A stretch of DNA of 64,000 nucleotides from an uncultured Oscillospiraceae bacterium (GCA_934512135.1 CAKSWT010000006.1:1-64000), one strand, 5' to 3'; shown: positions 1 to 8,519, counted from the first letter of the stretch. Notes: generated by a model not told the origin, from the sequence alone. Made by a program: numbers and translations.

Positions 1-74
<74 letters not shown>

Positions 75-94
75 GTGTTCAAGTGACGCTGATT

Positions 95-122
95 ATTATA
101 TCAGGTTTTTCTCATTTGTCAA
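95..122 (-). promoter_or_regulatory. Sigma-A promoter of tRNA-Ala
   Basis: Perfect consensus hexamers on the minus strand, TTGACA (117-122) and TATAAT (95-100), with a 16-base spacer. The start would lie about 15 bases before the mature tRNA 5' end. Confidence 0.85.
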
Positions 123-141
123 CAGCTTTTTATAAATTTCT

Positions 142-182
142 AAAAATTATTTTCCTGCCCCAGAAGCACACGCTCCCAGGGC
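142..182 (-). terminator. Intrinsic terminator after the ANTAR gene
   Basis: Minus-strand arms at 172-182 and 157-167 form an 11-bp stem with several G-T pairs and a GTGT loop. A T-rich stretch (about 142-150) follows. It lies just after the stop codon at 191 and separates the glnA operon from the tRNA promoter. Confidence 0.6.
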
Positions 183-190
183 GGGATATG

Positions 191-721
191 TTACACAATC
201 AGCTGTCCATCCAGGATCTTCATGGCCGTCTGAACCATCTTCGAGCCGGTATCCATGCTGAGCTTTTGGATAAATCGGTGGGCCTGGGCCTCGGTCATCT
301 GGTTCCGCTCCATCAGCAGTTCCTTGGCCTTGGTAATCAGCAGCTTATCTTCTGTCGACCGCTGGGGCACAGGCGCCTCCTGCTGGTCCAGCAGCATCCG
401 CACAGAGTCAATCAGCTCTGATTTATGGGCTGGCGCCGCCAGGCGGCATATGTCCTCACAGCCGCAGGCCTCCAGCTGGATTCGCGTGGCCAGAAGCACC
501 ATGGCAATCCCCTTGGGAAGATCTTCGTGAAGCTCCTCCGCCGTCATGTCAAAGAGCTTGTAGCCGCATAGAACCACCCCGCCGCTCATGCGCTCACAGC
601 GGCGGAGGACTTCCGCGCCGCTGCCGCAGGCACCGGCCACCTGGAGCCCCGCAGATTCGCAGATTTCTGTCATTCGCTGCCGGGTTTTCTCTCCTTCAAA
701 TGCAATCAGCACTTGACTCAT
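191..721 (-). CDS. ANTAR-domain antiterminator, NitR/NasT-like
   Basis: A 176-residue protein. Residues 1-110 resemble a degenerate response-regulator receiver with no aspartate at the usual phosphorylation position. Residues 118-172 are an ANTAR RNA-binding domain, with the characteristic AKELLMERNQMTEAQAHRFI block followed by LSMDTG. ANTAR proteins bind paired RNA hairpins in leaders and prevent termination. The gene sits 37 bases downstream of glnA, the place of NitR in solventogenic clostridia. The glnA leader carries two mutually exclusive hairpins (2116-2148), so this protein is the obvious candidate to control its own operon. What signal it senses cannot be read from the sequence. Confidence 0.88.
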   Translation of the reverse strand: MSQVLIAFEGEKTRQRMTEICESAGLQVAGACGSGAEVLRRCERMSGGVVLCGYKLFDMTAEELHEDLPKGIAMVLLATRIQLEACGCEDICRLAAPAHKSELIDSVRMLLDQQEAPVPQRSTEDKLLITKAKELLMERNQMTEAQAHRFIQKLSMDTGSKMVQTAMKILDGQLIV

Positions 722-758
722 GCGGGCCAGCTCCTCTCCTCAAAGTCTTCCGTTACGA

Positions 759-2090
759 TCAATACCGGACCAAATAGCGGTCGAGCTCCCACTGGCTGAC
801 GCTGGTGTGATACTCCTCCCACTCCCGCTTTTTGCCCATCAGATAGGCATCTGCCGCATGGGCGCCCAGGGTGTCAAGCACCAGCTGGTCCTGCTCCATG
901 GCGACAATGGCCTGGCTGAGGTCCGCCGGCAGGCTTACAATACCCGCCGCTTCCCGCTCCATCTGAGGCATGGCGAAAATATTGTCTTTGATCTGCTCCA
1001 CAGGCTTCAGCCCCCGCTTGACCCCGTCCAGGCCGGCGGCCAGGCACACAGCCAGGGCCAGATACGGGTTGCAGGCCGGATCTGGGCAACGGAGCTCCAC
1101 CCGAGTGGAATTGCCTCGAGCCGAAGGAATCCGAATCAGCGCAGACCGGTTGCTGGCAGACCAGGCCACATAGCAGGGCGCCTCATAGCCGGGTACCAAC
1201 CGCTTGTAGCTGTTGACCAGGGGATTGAGCACCGCAGTCATGCCGGGCACATGCTCCATCAGTCCCGCAATAAAGCTGTAGGCTGTGGCGCTGAGTCCCA
1301 GGGAATCCTTCTCGTCATAGAAGGCGTTTTTCCCGTCCTTGAACAGGCTCATATTGATGTGCATTCCCGAGCCGGAGATGCCGTGGATAGGCTTGGGCAT
1401 AAAGGTGGCGTGAAGTCCGTTTTTCGAGGCATAGGTTTTGACGGTGAGCTTCAGCGTTTCGATGCGGTCCGCCGCAGTCATGGCGTCGGCGTATTTAAAG
1501 TCGATCTCATGCTGGCCCATGGCCACCTCATGATGGCTGGCCTCGATCTCAAAGCCCATGGCCTCCAGGGCCAGGCACACGTCCCGGCGAACCGTCTCCC
1601 CGTGGTCCAGGGGGCTCATATCAAAATATCCTCCGGCGTCGTGGGGCTGTACCGTAGCCTGGCCCTTATCGTCGGTCTCAAACAGGAAAAACTCGCACTC
1701 AGGGCCCGCGTTGAAGGTGTAGCCCAGCTGAGCAGCGGTATCCACCGCCCGCTGAAGCACGTTTCTGGGATCCCCCACAAAGGGTGTCCCGTCGGGATTA
1801 TAAACAGAGCAGATCATTCTGGCCACTTTGCCGTTCATCGGCCGCCAGGGCATGATGCAGAAGGTATCCAGATCCGGCCGGAGATACTGATCCGACTCGT
1901 TGATGCGGACAAAGCCTTCAATGGAGCTGCCGTCGATCATGATCTGATTATTCAGAACCTTCTCAATCTGGGAGGCAGTCACCGCAACATTTTTCAGCAT
2001 CCCGAAGATGTCAGAAAACTGCAAGCGAATGAACTTTACATTCTCCTCCTCCACCATGCGGATGATGTCGGCTTTTGAATACTTAGACAT
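759..2090 (-). CDS. glnA: Glutamine synthetase, type I
   Basis: 443 residues, the usual length for Gram-positive GSI-alpha. It makes glutamine from glutamate, ammonia and ATP in a cytosolic dodecamer. The N-terminal beta-grasp domain has the DGSSIEGF loop (residues 53-60). The catalytic part shows GPECEFFLF (129-137; Glu131 and Glu133 bind metal), HHEVAMGQHEID, and the VPGYEAPCYVAWSASNRSA flap. The adenylylation tyrosine segment of enterobacterial GSI-beta is absent, so feedback and expression control are more likely than covalent control. The ATG at 2090 is preceded by AGGAGG with a 7-base gap. It is transcribed with the ANTAR gene. Confidence 0.97.
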   Translation of the reverse strand: MSKYSKADIIRMVEEENVKFIRLQFSDIFGMLKNVAVTASQIEKVLNNQIMIDGSSIEGFVRINESDQYLRPDLDTFCIMPWRPMNGKVARMICSVYNPDGTPFVGDPRNVLQRAVDTAAQLGYTFNAGPECEFFLFETDDKGQATVQPHDAGGYFDMSPLDHGETVRRDVCLALEAMGFEIEASHHEVAMGQHEIDFKYADAMTAADRIETLKLTVKTYASKNGLHATFMPKPIHGISGSGMHINMSLFKDGKNAFYDEKDSLGLSATAYSFIAGLMEHVPGMTAVLNPLVNSYKRLVPGYEAPCYVAWSASNRSALIRIPSARGNSTRVELRCPDPACNPYLALAVCLAAGLDGVKRGLKPVEQIKDNIFAMPQMEREAAGIVSLPADLSQAIVAMEQDQLVLDTLGAHAADAYLMGKKREWEEYHTSVSQWELDRYLVRY

Positions 2091-2115
2091 GGTATATCCT
2101 CCTAAAAATAAGATG

Positions 2116-2148
2116 GCGGCCCGCAGGTTCTGCGAGCCGCTCTCGCAG
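2116..2148 (-). promoter_or_regulatory. glnA leader: mutually exclusive antiterminator and terminator hairpins
   Basis: On the minus strand, 2148-2130 folds as a 7-bp hairpin (CTGCGAG, loop AGCGG, CTCGCAG). The 3' arm of this hairpin is also the 5' arm of a stronger 11-bp hairpin (2140-2116, loop AAC) that runs into a T-rich tract (2115-2105) just before the Shine-Dalgarno. The two cannot form together. This is the layout expected of ANTAR-controlled antitermination, and an ANTAR gene is in the same operon. The first loop reads as five bases, not the hexaloop typical of ANTAR targets, so the assignment is an inference. Confidence 0.6.
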
Positions 2149-2156
2149 CCGACCTC

Positions 2157-2185
2157 ATTATAGTCAACTGCGAAAATCTTGTCAA
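2157..2185 (-). promoter_or_regulatory. Sigma-A promoter of glnA
   Basis: Exact TTGACA (2180-2185) and TATAAT (2157-2162) on the minus strand, with a 17-base spacer. Predicted initiation is near 2150, so the leader begins directly with the hairpin at 2130-2148. Upstream, 2262-2292 holds a 9-bp inverted repeat (TTCTGCATC/GATGCAGAA) just after purF, without a T tract. Confidence 0.9.
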
Positions 2186-2295
2186 TATTTTTTGACGCTT
2201 TGATATGAAATCTTGCAATAATTTTTACATTTTTCCCTTTGACTTAGGCTTTTTGCATAATTTCTGCATCAAAAGTTATTTAGGATGCAGAATCT

Positions 2296-3696
2296 TTATG
2301 CTTCCCCAGGCACCTTCACCGGATATTTCCCTGTAAAGCAGCCCTCACAGAAGTCCCCCTGAATGTGCGGAACCAGCTGCCGCAGGCTCTCCACCCGGAG
2401 ATAATCCAGAGAATCTGCGCCGATATGCTGCCGGATCTGCTCCAGATCCATCTGACATGCAATCAGATGCTCCTTATCCGGCACGTCGGTGCCAAAATAA
2501 CAGGGGGCAATAAAGGGCGGAGAGGAGATCTTCACATGGACCTCCTTGGCGCCAGCCTCCCGCAGCAGATTGGTAATCAGATTGGAGGTCGTCCCACGAA
2601 CGATGGAGTCGTCGATCATAATCACCCGCTTGCCCTGGATCTGACTGCGCATGGGGCTGAGCTTCAGCTTCACCGCCGTCTCCCGGGAGGCCTGAGAAGG
2701 CTTGATAAAGGTCCGGCCAATATAGCGGTTCTTGAGGAAGCCCTCCGCCACAGGAATCCCGGACTCCTGTGCATAGCCCAGTGCCGCATCCAGGCCGGAA
2801 TCCGGCACCCCGATGACCACATCCGCCTCCACGGGATTCTGCCGGGCCAGAAGCCTGCCTGCCTCCAGACGGGCCTCGTGGACCCCCTGGCCGCCGATTA
2901 CGCTGTCAGGCCGGGCAAAATAGATGTACTCGAAAATGCAGATATGGCTTTTCCCGGAGCAGTTTTCCCGGATGGACCGCAGCGCGCCGTCCTCAATGAC
3001 CACCACTTCCCCGGGCTCCACGTCCCGGACAAAATGCGCCCCTACGCCGTCCAAGGCACAGGTCTCCGAGGCAAACACCCAGGCATCTCCCCGTTTCCCG
3101 ATGCACAGAGGCCGGAAGCCCCAAGGGTCCCGGGCCGCAATGAGCTTTCTGCCGCTCATGACAATCAGACTGAATGCGCCCACCAGCCGCTTCATGGTCC
3201 CCACCACGGCCTCCTCAATGGAGCCGCACTCCAGCCGCTGCCGTGCAATGGCATAGGCGATGACCTCCGTGTCCGCAGTGGTCTGGAAAATGGAGCCCTT
3301 CAGCTCAAATTCCCGCTTCAGCTGGGGTGCGTTCACCAGGTTTCCGTTGTGGACCAGGGCCAGATTGTTCTTGATATAATTCAGCGTCAGAGGCTGGGCA
3401 TTTTCCCGCTTGGAGCCGCCGGCAGTGGAGTATCGCACATGGCCCACTGCCATGGTTCCCCCCAGCTCATCCAGCTTTTCCTCGGAAAACACGTCGCCCA
3501 CCATGCCCATGTCCTTATAGCAGGTGATGTCCCGGTTGTTATTGGCGGCGATTCCGCAGGACTCCTGTCCCCGGTGCTGGAGGGCATAGAGCCCGTAGTA
3601 GGTATCCCGGGCGCAGTCTCCCGCCGGATTATAGATACCAAATACACCGCATTCCTCGTGTACTCCCCAAAGTTCCTCAAAATCAAAACAGCCCAT
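2296..3696 (-). CDS. purF: Amidophosphoribosyltransferase
   Basis: 466 residues. It catalyses the first committed step of purine synthesis, from PRPP and glutamine to phosphoribosylamine. The N-terminal nucleophile is Cys16 (EECGVFGIY), exposed by removal of a short propeptide as in the Bacillus enzyme. The class-II glutaminase domain is followed by a phosphoribosyltransferase domain with the PRPP motif VIMIDDSIVRGTTS. Four cysteines match the Bacillus-type 4Fe-4S ligands: HICIFEYIYF, APCYFGTD, and the pair in DFCEGCFTGKYP. The cluster makes such enzymes oxygen-labile, fitting an anaerobe. It stands alone here; purB is 11 kb away in its own unit. Confidence 0.97.
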   Translation of the reverse strand: MGCFDFEELWGVHEECGVFGIYNPAGDCARDTYYGLYALQHRGQESCGIAANNNRDITCYKDMGMVGDVFSEEKLDELGGTMAVGHVRYSTAGGSKRENAQPLTLNYIKNNLALVHNGNLVNAPQLKREFELKGSIFQTTADTEVIAYAIARQRLECGSIEEAVVGTMKRLVGAFSLIVMSGRKLIAARDPWGFRPLCIGKRGDAWVFASETCALDGVGAHFVRDVEPGEVVVIEDGALRSIRENCSGKSHICIFEYIYFARPDSVIGGQGVHEARLEAGRLLARQNPVEADVVIGVPDSGLDAALGYAQESGIPVAEGFLKNRYIGRTFIKPSQASRETAVKLKLSPMRSQIQGKRVIMIDDSIVRGTTSNLITNLLREAGAKEVHVKISSPPFIAPCYFGTDVPDKEHLIACQMDLEQIRQHIGADSLDYLRVESLRQLVPHIQGDFCEGCFTGKYPVKVPGEA

Positions 3697-3735
3697 GCAA
3701 CAGCCTCCTGAAAACTTTACAAAAATCGACGGTTT

Positions 3736-3764
3736 ATTATATCATGCCTCGCCGGGATTGGCAA
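3736..3764 (-). promoter_or_regulatory. Sigma-A promoter of purF
   Basis: TTGCCA (3759-3764) and TATAAT (3736-3741) with a 17-base spacer. The leader is only about 33 bases long, so no purine riboswitch fits here. Confidence 0.8.
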
Positions 3765-3799
3765 GGCTTCCCCGGGCATTCCCCCGGCAGTACGCATGC

Positions 3800-5074
3800 T
3801 CAGTGGGTTCCCCGATTGATAAACTCCGGCCGGAGTTTGGAATAGACGATCTTCTGGGCGTGGTACAGGCCGCTATAGCCCGAGAGCATATAGCTCACCG
3901 CAATGGTCAGCGCATAAAGCGGCAGGCCCTGTCCCCCATACAGCTCATAGGCCAAAAGAATGGCTGTCAGGGGGCAGTTGGTCACTCCGCAGAACACCGC
4001 TACCAGTCCTGCCGCCGCCGCAAAGGAGGCCGGCAGCCCCAGCAGAGCCCCGTAGAAGCAGCCGAACGTAGCCCCGCAGAAAAACGCCGGGACGATCTCG
4101 CCCCCCTTAAAGCCTGCCGCCAGGGTCAGCGCCGTGAGCACCACCTTCAGGAAAAACGCCTCCGGCCGCGCCGTACCCTGCAGGGCATGTTGAATCACCC
4201 CGACGCCGGCCCCGTTGTAGTCCCTGCCCAGCACCAGGCTGAGCAGTACCACCACCACACCGCCAAGGGCCACCCGAAGGTAGGGGTTCTTTGTGATCTT
4301 GTCATAGAGCTTGGGCGCCAGATGCATAATCCCGCAGAACAGCACCGCCACCAGTGCACACAGCACCCCAAGCCCCAGCAGCTGCACCAACACCAAAGGG
4401 GTCATCTCCGGCACCTCTGCCACCGCAAAGGCCGTGGGCGCCACCCCCAGATACAGCGCCACCTCCTGGGCAATCAGCGCCGAGAGCACACAGGGCACAA
4501 TGGCTGAGTAGTACATGACCCCGACGCTTACCACCTCCATGGACATAATGGCCGCCGCCAGTGGGGTTCCAAACAGGGCGGAGAATCCCGCCGCCATGCC
4601 GCACATGGTGATAATCCGGTCATCCTTCTCGTCCAGACGGAACAGGCGCCCGATAAAGTTGGACATAGAGCCCCCCAGCTGCAGGGCCGCGCCCTCCCGT
4701 CCGGCGCTGCCGCCGGTGAGATGGGTCAGCACCGTACTGAGGAAAATCAGCGGCGCTGTACGGATCCGCAGAATTCGTCCTTCCCGAACGGCGCCGATGA
4801 TATATTCCGTCCCCTTGTCGTCGCTCATTCCCGTGACGTGGTAGGCCCAGACAATAATCAGGCCTGCCAGAGGCAGCAGGTAGAGAATCCAGCCCTGGGC
4901 CTCCCGAAACCCTGTGGCCCGATCAATGGCCATGTGGAACAGCGCCCCCACCACGCCTACGCTGACCCCCACCACCAGAGAAAATACCAGCCATTTCAGC
5001 AGGGTCACTGCATAGTCCTTCCAGTGCAGCAGCTTCTGTCGGAGTGTTTCCCGGACTTCTTCCCGTTTTTCCAT
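3800..5074 (-). CDS. ClC-family chloride channel/transporter
   Basis: 424 residues from the chosen start, about ten hydrophobic helices, a voltage-gated ClC core without CBS domains. The anion-pathway motifs are visible: GSAGREGAALQLGG (family GREGP, here GREGA) with the gating glutamate kept, and GLPASFAAAAGLVAVFCG near the C-terminus. It probably exchanges Cl- for H+ or conducts anions in the cell membrane. The open frame reaches an ATG at 5098, but that codon has no ribosome-binding site. The ATG at 5074 has GGAAAGGAAG upstream and is preferred. It lies between nifU and purF with no functional link to either. Confidence 0.9.
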   Translation of the reverse strand: MEKREEVRETLRQKLLHWKDYAVTLLKWLVFSLVVGVSVGVVGALFHMAIDRATGFREAQGWILYLLPLAGLIIVWAYHVTGMSDDKGTEYIIGAVREGRILRIRTAPLIFLSTVLTHLTGGSAGREGAALQLGGSMSNFIGRLFRLDEKDDRIITMCGMAAGFSALFGTPLAAAIMSMEVVSVGVMYYSAIVPCVLSALIAQEVALYLGVAPTAFAVAEVPEMTPLVLVQLLGLGVLCALVAVLFCGIMHLAPKLYDKITKNPYLRVALGGVVVVLLSLVLGRDYNGAGVGVIQHALQGTARPEAFFLKVVLTALTLAAGFKGGEIVPAFFCGATFGCFYGALLGLPASFAAAAGLVAVFCGVTNCPLTAILLAYELYGGQGLPLYALTIAVSYMLSGYSGLYHAQKIVYSKLRPEFINRGTH

Positions 5075-5124
5075 GCTATTCCGCTTCCTTTCCTTCATTG
5101 GTTAAAGCATACCAAATTCCCCGA

Positions 5125-5162
5125 GAAAAAACAAGGGCAGAAGCCGGACTTCCGACCTCTGC
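5125..5162 (-). terminator. Intrinsic terminator after nifU
   Basis: Minus-strand arms 5162-5152 and 5147-5137 form an 11-bp stem with an AAGT loop, followed by CCTTGTTTTTT. It ends the nifS-nifU transcript. Confidence 0.75.
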
Positions 5163-5171
5163 TCTCAAGAT

Positions 5172-5570
5172 TCACTTCCGAGGGATTCGCCGCCATTCCC
5201 CGGTTCCCCGCTCATACTGCTCCAGCGCCGCCTGCAGTGCCTGCTCCGCCAGTACAGAGCATTCCAGCTTTCCCTGGGGCAGTCCTCCCAGGGCCTCCAC
5301 CACCGTCTCATTGGTGAGGCCTCTGGCCTCCTCCAGGCTTTTCCCCCGGAGAAGCTCCGTGGTCATAGACCCCGCCGCAATGGCCGCCCCACAGCCGTAG
5401 GCGTTGAATCGCGCCTCGGTGATTCTTCCATCCGCTCCGATTTGAAGATAGAGCGTCATAAGGTCCCCGCAGCGGGCGTTTCCCCCGGTTCCCACTGCGT
5501 CCGGATGCTCCAGTTTTCCCACATTTCGAGGGTTCCGAAAGTGTTCCAATACCGTTTCGTTATATCCCAT
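5172..5570 (-). CDS. nifU: Iron-sulfur cluster scaffold, NifU/IscU type
   Basis: 132 residues. It is the scaffold on which Fe-S clusters are built before transfer to apo-proteins. The three ligand cysteines are in place: Cys34 in ARCGD (with Asp36, which keeps the cluster labile), Cys60 in YGCGAAIAAGS, and Cys104 in KLECSVLAEQAL. The short C-terminal tail after residue 115 is variable. It overlaps the 3' end of the desulfurase gene by 11 bases, so translation is probably coupled. Several 4Fe-4S proteins in this window (PurF, LeuC, NrdG, IspH) would be clients. Confidence 0.93.
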   Translation of the reverse strand: MGYNETVLEHFRNPRNVGKLEHPDAVGTGGNARCGDLMTLYLQIGADGRITEARFNAYGCGAAIAAGSMTTELLRGKSLEEARGLTNETVVEALGGLPQGKLECSVLAEQALQAALEQYERGTGEWRRIPRK

Positions 5571-6747
5571 GGGGCATTTCTCCCTTCTCCAGGGCCTCCC
5601 AAAGGGGAGACATGCTTCTCAGACGCTCCACCACCTGGGGCACTGCCTCCAAGATGGCGTCCACGTCTTCCTGGGTGTTGTCCGGCCCGATGCTCAGCCG
5701 CAGCGACCCCCGGGCCACCTCCACCGGCAGTCCCATGGCCAGCAGCACATGGCTGGGATCCAGGGAGCCGGAGGTACAGGCCGAGCCGCTGGAGGCACAG
5801 ATCCCCCGCTGATCCAACAGCAGCAGCAGACTCTCTCCCTCCACCCCCTCCACACAGAGGTTCACCGTTCCGGGACAGCGAAATTTTGGATCCCCCACAA
5901 TCCGGCTGTGGGGAATGGTGGAAAGTCCCCGGATGAGCCGATCCCGCATATGCTCCGTCCGCCGAGTGTTTTCCTCCAGGTGATCCAGCGCCTCCTCCAG
6001 CGCCGCCTGCATTCCCACAATGGCCGGAAGATTTTCCGTACCGGCCCGCTTGCCCCGCTCCTGGGCGCCTCCCTCGATCAGGCTGGATATGGGCACTCCC
6101 TGACGCACATAGAGCACCCCCACCCCCCGGGGACCGCCAAATTTGTGGGCAGACAGAGACAGCATATCCACGTTGTCCCGCTCTACGTTCACCGGAATAT
6201 GGCCCACCGCCTGGACCGCATCTGTGTGGAAGGGTACTCCTGCCTCTCGGCAAAGGGCCCCCAGCGCCCGAATCGGCTGCACCGTCCCCACCTCATTGTT
6301 CACATACATCACCGACACCAGGGCGGTATCCCGCCGCAGCGCCCTCTGAAGCTCCTCCGGGCGGATGATTCCGTTTTCGTGGACCGGCAGCAGGGTGACC
6401 TCAAAGCCCTGCTCCCGGAGCCACTCTAGAGGATGCAACACCCCGTGGTGCTCAAAGGCGGTGGAAATCATGTGACGCTTTCCCCGGGCCGCTCCGGCCA
6501 TGGCCCCGGAAAGGATTGCCTGATTGTCCGCCTCGCTGCCTCCGGAGGTGAAATAGATTTCCCGGGGCGCGGCGCCCAGCCGGGCGGCAATGGCCTCTCT
6601 GGCCTCCTCCAGGGTGTTTTTCGCCTTCTGTCCCAAGGCATGGAGACTGGATGGATTCCCATAATTCTCCTCCATACAGGCCAGCATGGCCTCCCGTGCC
6701 CGGAGGCAGGTCTGGGTGGTGGCCGCATGATCCGCATATACCCTCAT
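5560..6747 (-). CDS. nifS: Cysteine desulfurase, NifS/IscS type
   Basis: 395 residues. A PLP enzyme that takes sulfur from cysteine as a persulfide for Fe-S assembly. It opens with MRVYADHAATT. The PLP lysine is Lys202 in LSAHKFGGPRG, and the persulfide cysteine is Cys324 in the flexible loop GSACTSGSLDPSHVL. The length and loop match the NifS/IscS group rather than SufS. It is the first gene of a two-gene unit with nifU. No iscR-type repressor is adjacent. Confidence 0.95.
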   Translation of the reverse strand: MRVYADHAATTQTCLRAREAMLACMEENYGNPSSLHALGQKAKNTLEEAREAIAARLGAAPREIYFTSGGSEADNQAILSGAMAGAARGKRHMISTAFEHHGVLHPLEWLREQGFEVTLLPVHENGIIRPEELQRALRRDTALVSVMYVNNEVGTVQPIRALGALCREAGVPFHTDAVQAVGHIPVNVERDNVDMLSLSAHKFGGPRGVGVLYVRQGVPISSLIEGGAQERGKRAGTENLPAIVGMQAALEEALDHLEENTRRTEHMRDRLIRGLSTIPHSRIVGDPKFRCPGTVNLCVEGVEGESLLLLLDQRGICASSGSACTSGSLDPSHVLLAMGLPVEVARGSLRLSIGPDNTQEDVDAILEAVPQVVERLRSMSPLWEALEKGEMPHGI

Positions 6748-6785
6748 GGATACGCCTCATTTCCTATCATTATAATATGGATTTG

Positions 6786-6814
6786 ATTATACCCGGAACC
6801 TGCCCCTTTGTCAA
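6786..6814 (-). promoter_or_regulatory. Sigma-A promoter of nifS-nifU
   Basis: Exact TTGACA (6809-6814) and TATAAT (6786-6791) with a 17-base spacer, just downstream of the terminator of the preceding operon. Confidence 0.9.
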
Positions 6815-6824
6815 TCACCACCGC

Positions 6825-6864
6825 AAAAACAAAGCGCCCCGCCGCCCAAGGGGCAGCAGGGCGC
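6825..6864 (-). terminator. Intrinsic terminator of the spoIIIA-asp23 transcript
   Basis: Minus-strand arms 6864-6851 and 6847-6834 pair over 14 bp (two G-T pairs) with a 3-base loop, followed by TTTGTTTTT. It is a very strong terminator about 30 bases after the Asp23 stop codon. Confidence 0.9.
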
Positions 6865-6893
6865 CGGAGCCGGCCGCAGACCGGCTCATACCG

Positions 6894-7265
6894 TCAGTTT
6901 TTCGGAGCGGAGATGCCGCACACATCCACATGGACCGCGGCCACCTTCAATCCGGTCATGGACTCCACCGCATTGATGACGCCCTCCTGGATGGCTGCCG
7001 CCACAACGGGAATTTCATACCCGTAGGTCACCACCACAAAGCACTCCACCGTCACAACCTCGTCCTCGATGGTGAGCTTCACGCCCTTGCTCATGTTTTT
7101 CTTGCCCAGCAGCTCTTTGAGATCTGCGGTAAAGCTGGAGGACAGGCCGTAGACGCCCTCCACCTCGCTGATCGCCAGGGCAGCGATCGCAGCGACAACC
7201 TCTTCGGAAATATTGATGGTGCCCTTTTCAACCGGCTGCACCAGATATTCTTTTGCATCGCTCAT
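6894..7265 (-). CDS. Asp23/Gls24 family envelope-stress protein
   Basis: 123 residues from the preferred start. The single Asp23 domain contains TINISEEVVAAIAALAISEVEGV near the N-terminus and a conserved VTVECFVVVTYGYEIP strand pair. Family members (Staphylococcus Asp23, Bacillus YqhY) are abundant small proteins linked to envelope or fatty-acid homeostasis; the mechanism is poorly known. The frame is open to an ATG at 7298, but the ATG at 7265 has GGAGG seven bases upstream and gives the usual N-terminus. It is the last gene of the spoIIIA transcript, as in many Clostridia. Confidence 0.88.
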   Translation of the reverse strand: MSDAKEYLVQPVEKGTINISEEVVAAIAALAISEVEGVYGLSSSFTADLKELLGKKNMSKGVKLTIEDEVVTVECFVVVTYGYEIPVVAAAIQEGVINAVESMTGLKVAAVHVDVCGISAPKN

Positions 7266-7343
7266 AGATATTGCCTCCAGTTCTGAATGGCCGTCCATTC
7301 ATCATTTCCCGGCTATTGTACCATGTTTTCAGGGAAATTACAA

Positions 7344-8003
7344 TCACTTCACCTCAATAATTTTCAGCTGGGATGGGGTGTAGTCGCTCTGGGTGGTCAC
7401 AATGTCGCAGATCTGGGCCACCGCATCGGTGGTAAGTCCCTCCTCCGGAGCCGCCACCGCCACGGAGATGGCCCCGTCGCTCATATACGCCACACAGTCG
7501 GTATAGCCCTTGGCAATCACCAGCCCCTCGATCTCCGCCTCCTGAAGGGCCGTGGAGATCATATCCTGCAGCTGTCCCGACGCAGTTTCGGCTGCCTGGC
7601 TGTCGGCGTCCGACTCATAGGCTATGGTCTGCTGCAGCAGCTCCACGGCGCTGTCCCTGGACTCCTGCCGTGCCAGCCGGATGGCGGCAAAGTAGTCGCT
7701 CATGGACGTGTCCGTATTGGCCTGGGTCAGCAGGGCGTCATAGTCCTCTCCGTCGGAGACCACCACTACATCCTCCGTCAGGGCGTCCACCTTGGCCACG
7801 CCGCCGGCATTGGCCCCCTCTGCGTTCCCACCGGCCTCCTGGAGCAGCGCCGTATCCAGTGTATCGGCCAGTTCTCCAATCCCGGAGGTCTCTTGGGCTT
7901 CCGGGTCCTGGTGATAGGACCAGTTCAAATAGATTCCCACACAGATAAACAGCAGCACCACCGCCACCACGGCGTTGCGCTTCCATAGCTTGCTGGTTGT
8001 CAT
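7344..8003 (-). CDS. spoIIIAH: Stage III sporulation protein AH
   Basis: 219 residues. Residues 9-29 form one membrane anchor, a variable linker follows, and the C-terminal half is the conserved YscJ/FliF-like ring-building domain. In Bacillus, SpoIIIAH in the mother-cell membrane contacts forespore SpoIIQ and forms the SpoIIIA-Q channel that keeps the engulfed forespore active. It follows spoIIIAG by 12 bases and is the last of the eight spoIIIA genes. Confidence 0.93.
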   Translation of the reverse strand: MTTSKLWKRNAVVAVVLLFICVGIYLNWSYHQDPEAQETSGIGELADTLDTALLQEAGGNAEGANAGGVAKVDALTEDVVVVSDGEDYDALLTQANTDTSMSDYFAAIRLARQESRDSAVELLQQTIAYESDADSQAAETASGQLQDMISTALQEAEIEGLVIAKGYTDCVAYMSDGAISVAVAAPEEGLTTDAVAQICDIVTTQSDYTPSQLKIIEVK

Positions 8004-8015
8004 AATATCCTCCTT

Positions 8016-8519
8016 CTACTCTGCGCGCAAAACTGTGATTTTGTCCATGCCCAGCCCGGTGAGACTGGACAGGGCCTCCTTTAGGGCCAGGGTCAGCCCG
8101 GGTCCCGGCTCCCCCTGACAGAGCACCAGGGCCCCGCGGAATTCCGGATACCTCCGCTCCACTGTCACCGGCTTCTGGGCTCCCTCCTGGCTCATCAGCA
8201 CCGCCTGCTCCTGGGTTTGCAGGGCATTTTCCCCCTGGGACGCGGTTCGGTCCGAGAGATAGTCCCAATGCCCGTCGGTATCCAGTGTCAGCAGCAGCTG
8301 TACCTGCCCGGCCCCGGCCACCTGGGAAAGCACCCGCTGGGCCTCCTGGGTAAAGGTCTCCAAATCAAAGCCGGGGCTCTCTGACGTCCCGGACGGCTCC
8401 ACCGTCTCCTGCTTCCCGGTGGGCAGCAGCAGAAACAGCAGTCCCAGGACCAGAACCAGGGCCGGATAGCGATATTTCTTCAGTTTTTCCAACGGCAGCT
8501 TCTTCACATACTCCACCAC
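8016..8519 (-). CDS. spoIIIAG: Stage III sporulation protein AG
   Basis: 167 residues from the GTG at 8519, which has GAGGAG eight bases upstream. The longer frame to 8678 lies inside spoIIIAF and gives an unlikely low-complexity N-terminus. A basic stretch (VKKLPLEKLKKYR) precedes a single membrane helix around residues 18-33. A periplasmic-type domain with a ring-building motif follows. In Bacillus, SpoIIIAG forms the large mother-cell ring of the feeding-tube channel. It overlaps spoIIIAF by 16 bases. Confidence 0.88.
   Translation of the reverse strand: MVEYVKKLPLEKLKKYRYPALVLVLGLLFLLLPTGKQETVEPSGTSESPGFDLETFTQEAQRVLSQVAGAGQVQLLLTLDTDGHWDYLSDRTASQGENALQTQEQAVLMSQEGAQKPVTVERRYPEFRGALVLCQGEPGPGLTLALKEALSSLTGLGMDKITVLRAE

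Noticed and set aside
720..2078. A 452-codon open frame on the plus strand opposite glnA
   Set aside because: It mirrors glnA codon by codon, has no ribosome-binding site or family motif, and is a by-product of high GC at third codon positions. The same applies to the plus-strand frames opposite purF (2365-3711), the dehydratase genes, clpX (35264-36529) and lon.
3697..3735. Purine riboswitch upstream of purF
   Set aside because: The leader is only about 33 bases long, and no conserved purine-aptamer core was seen there or before purB.
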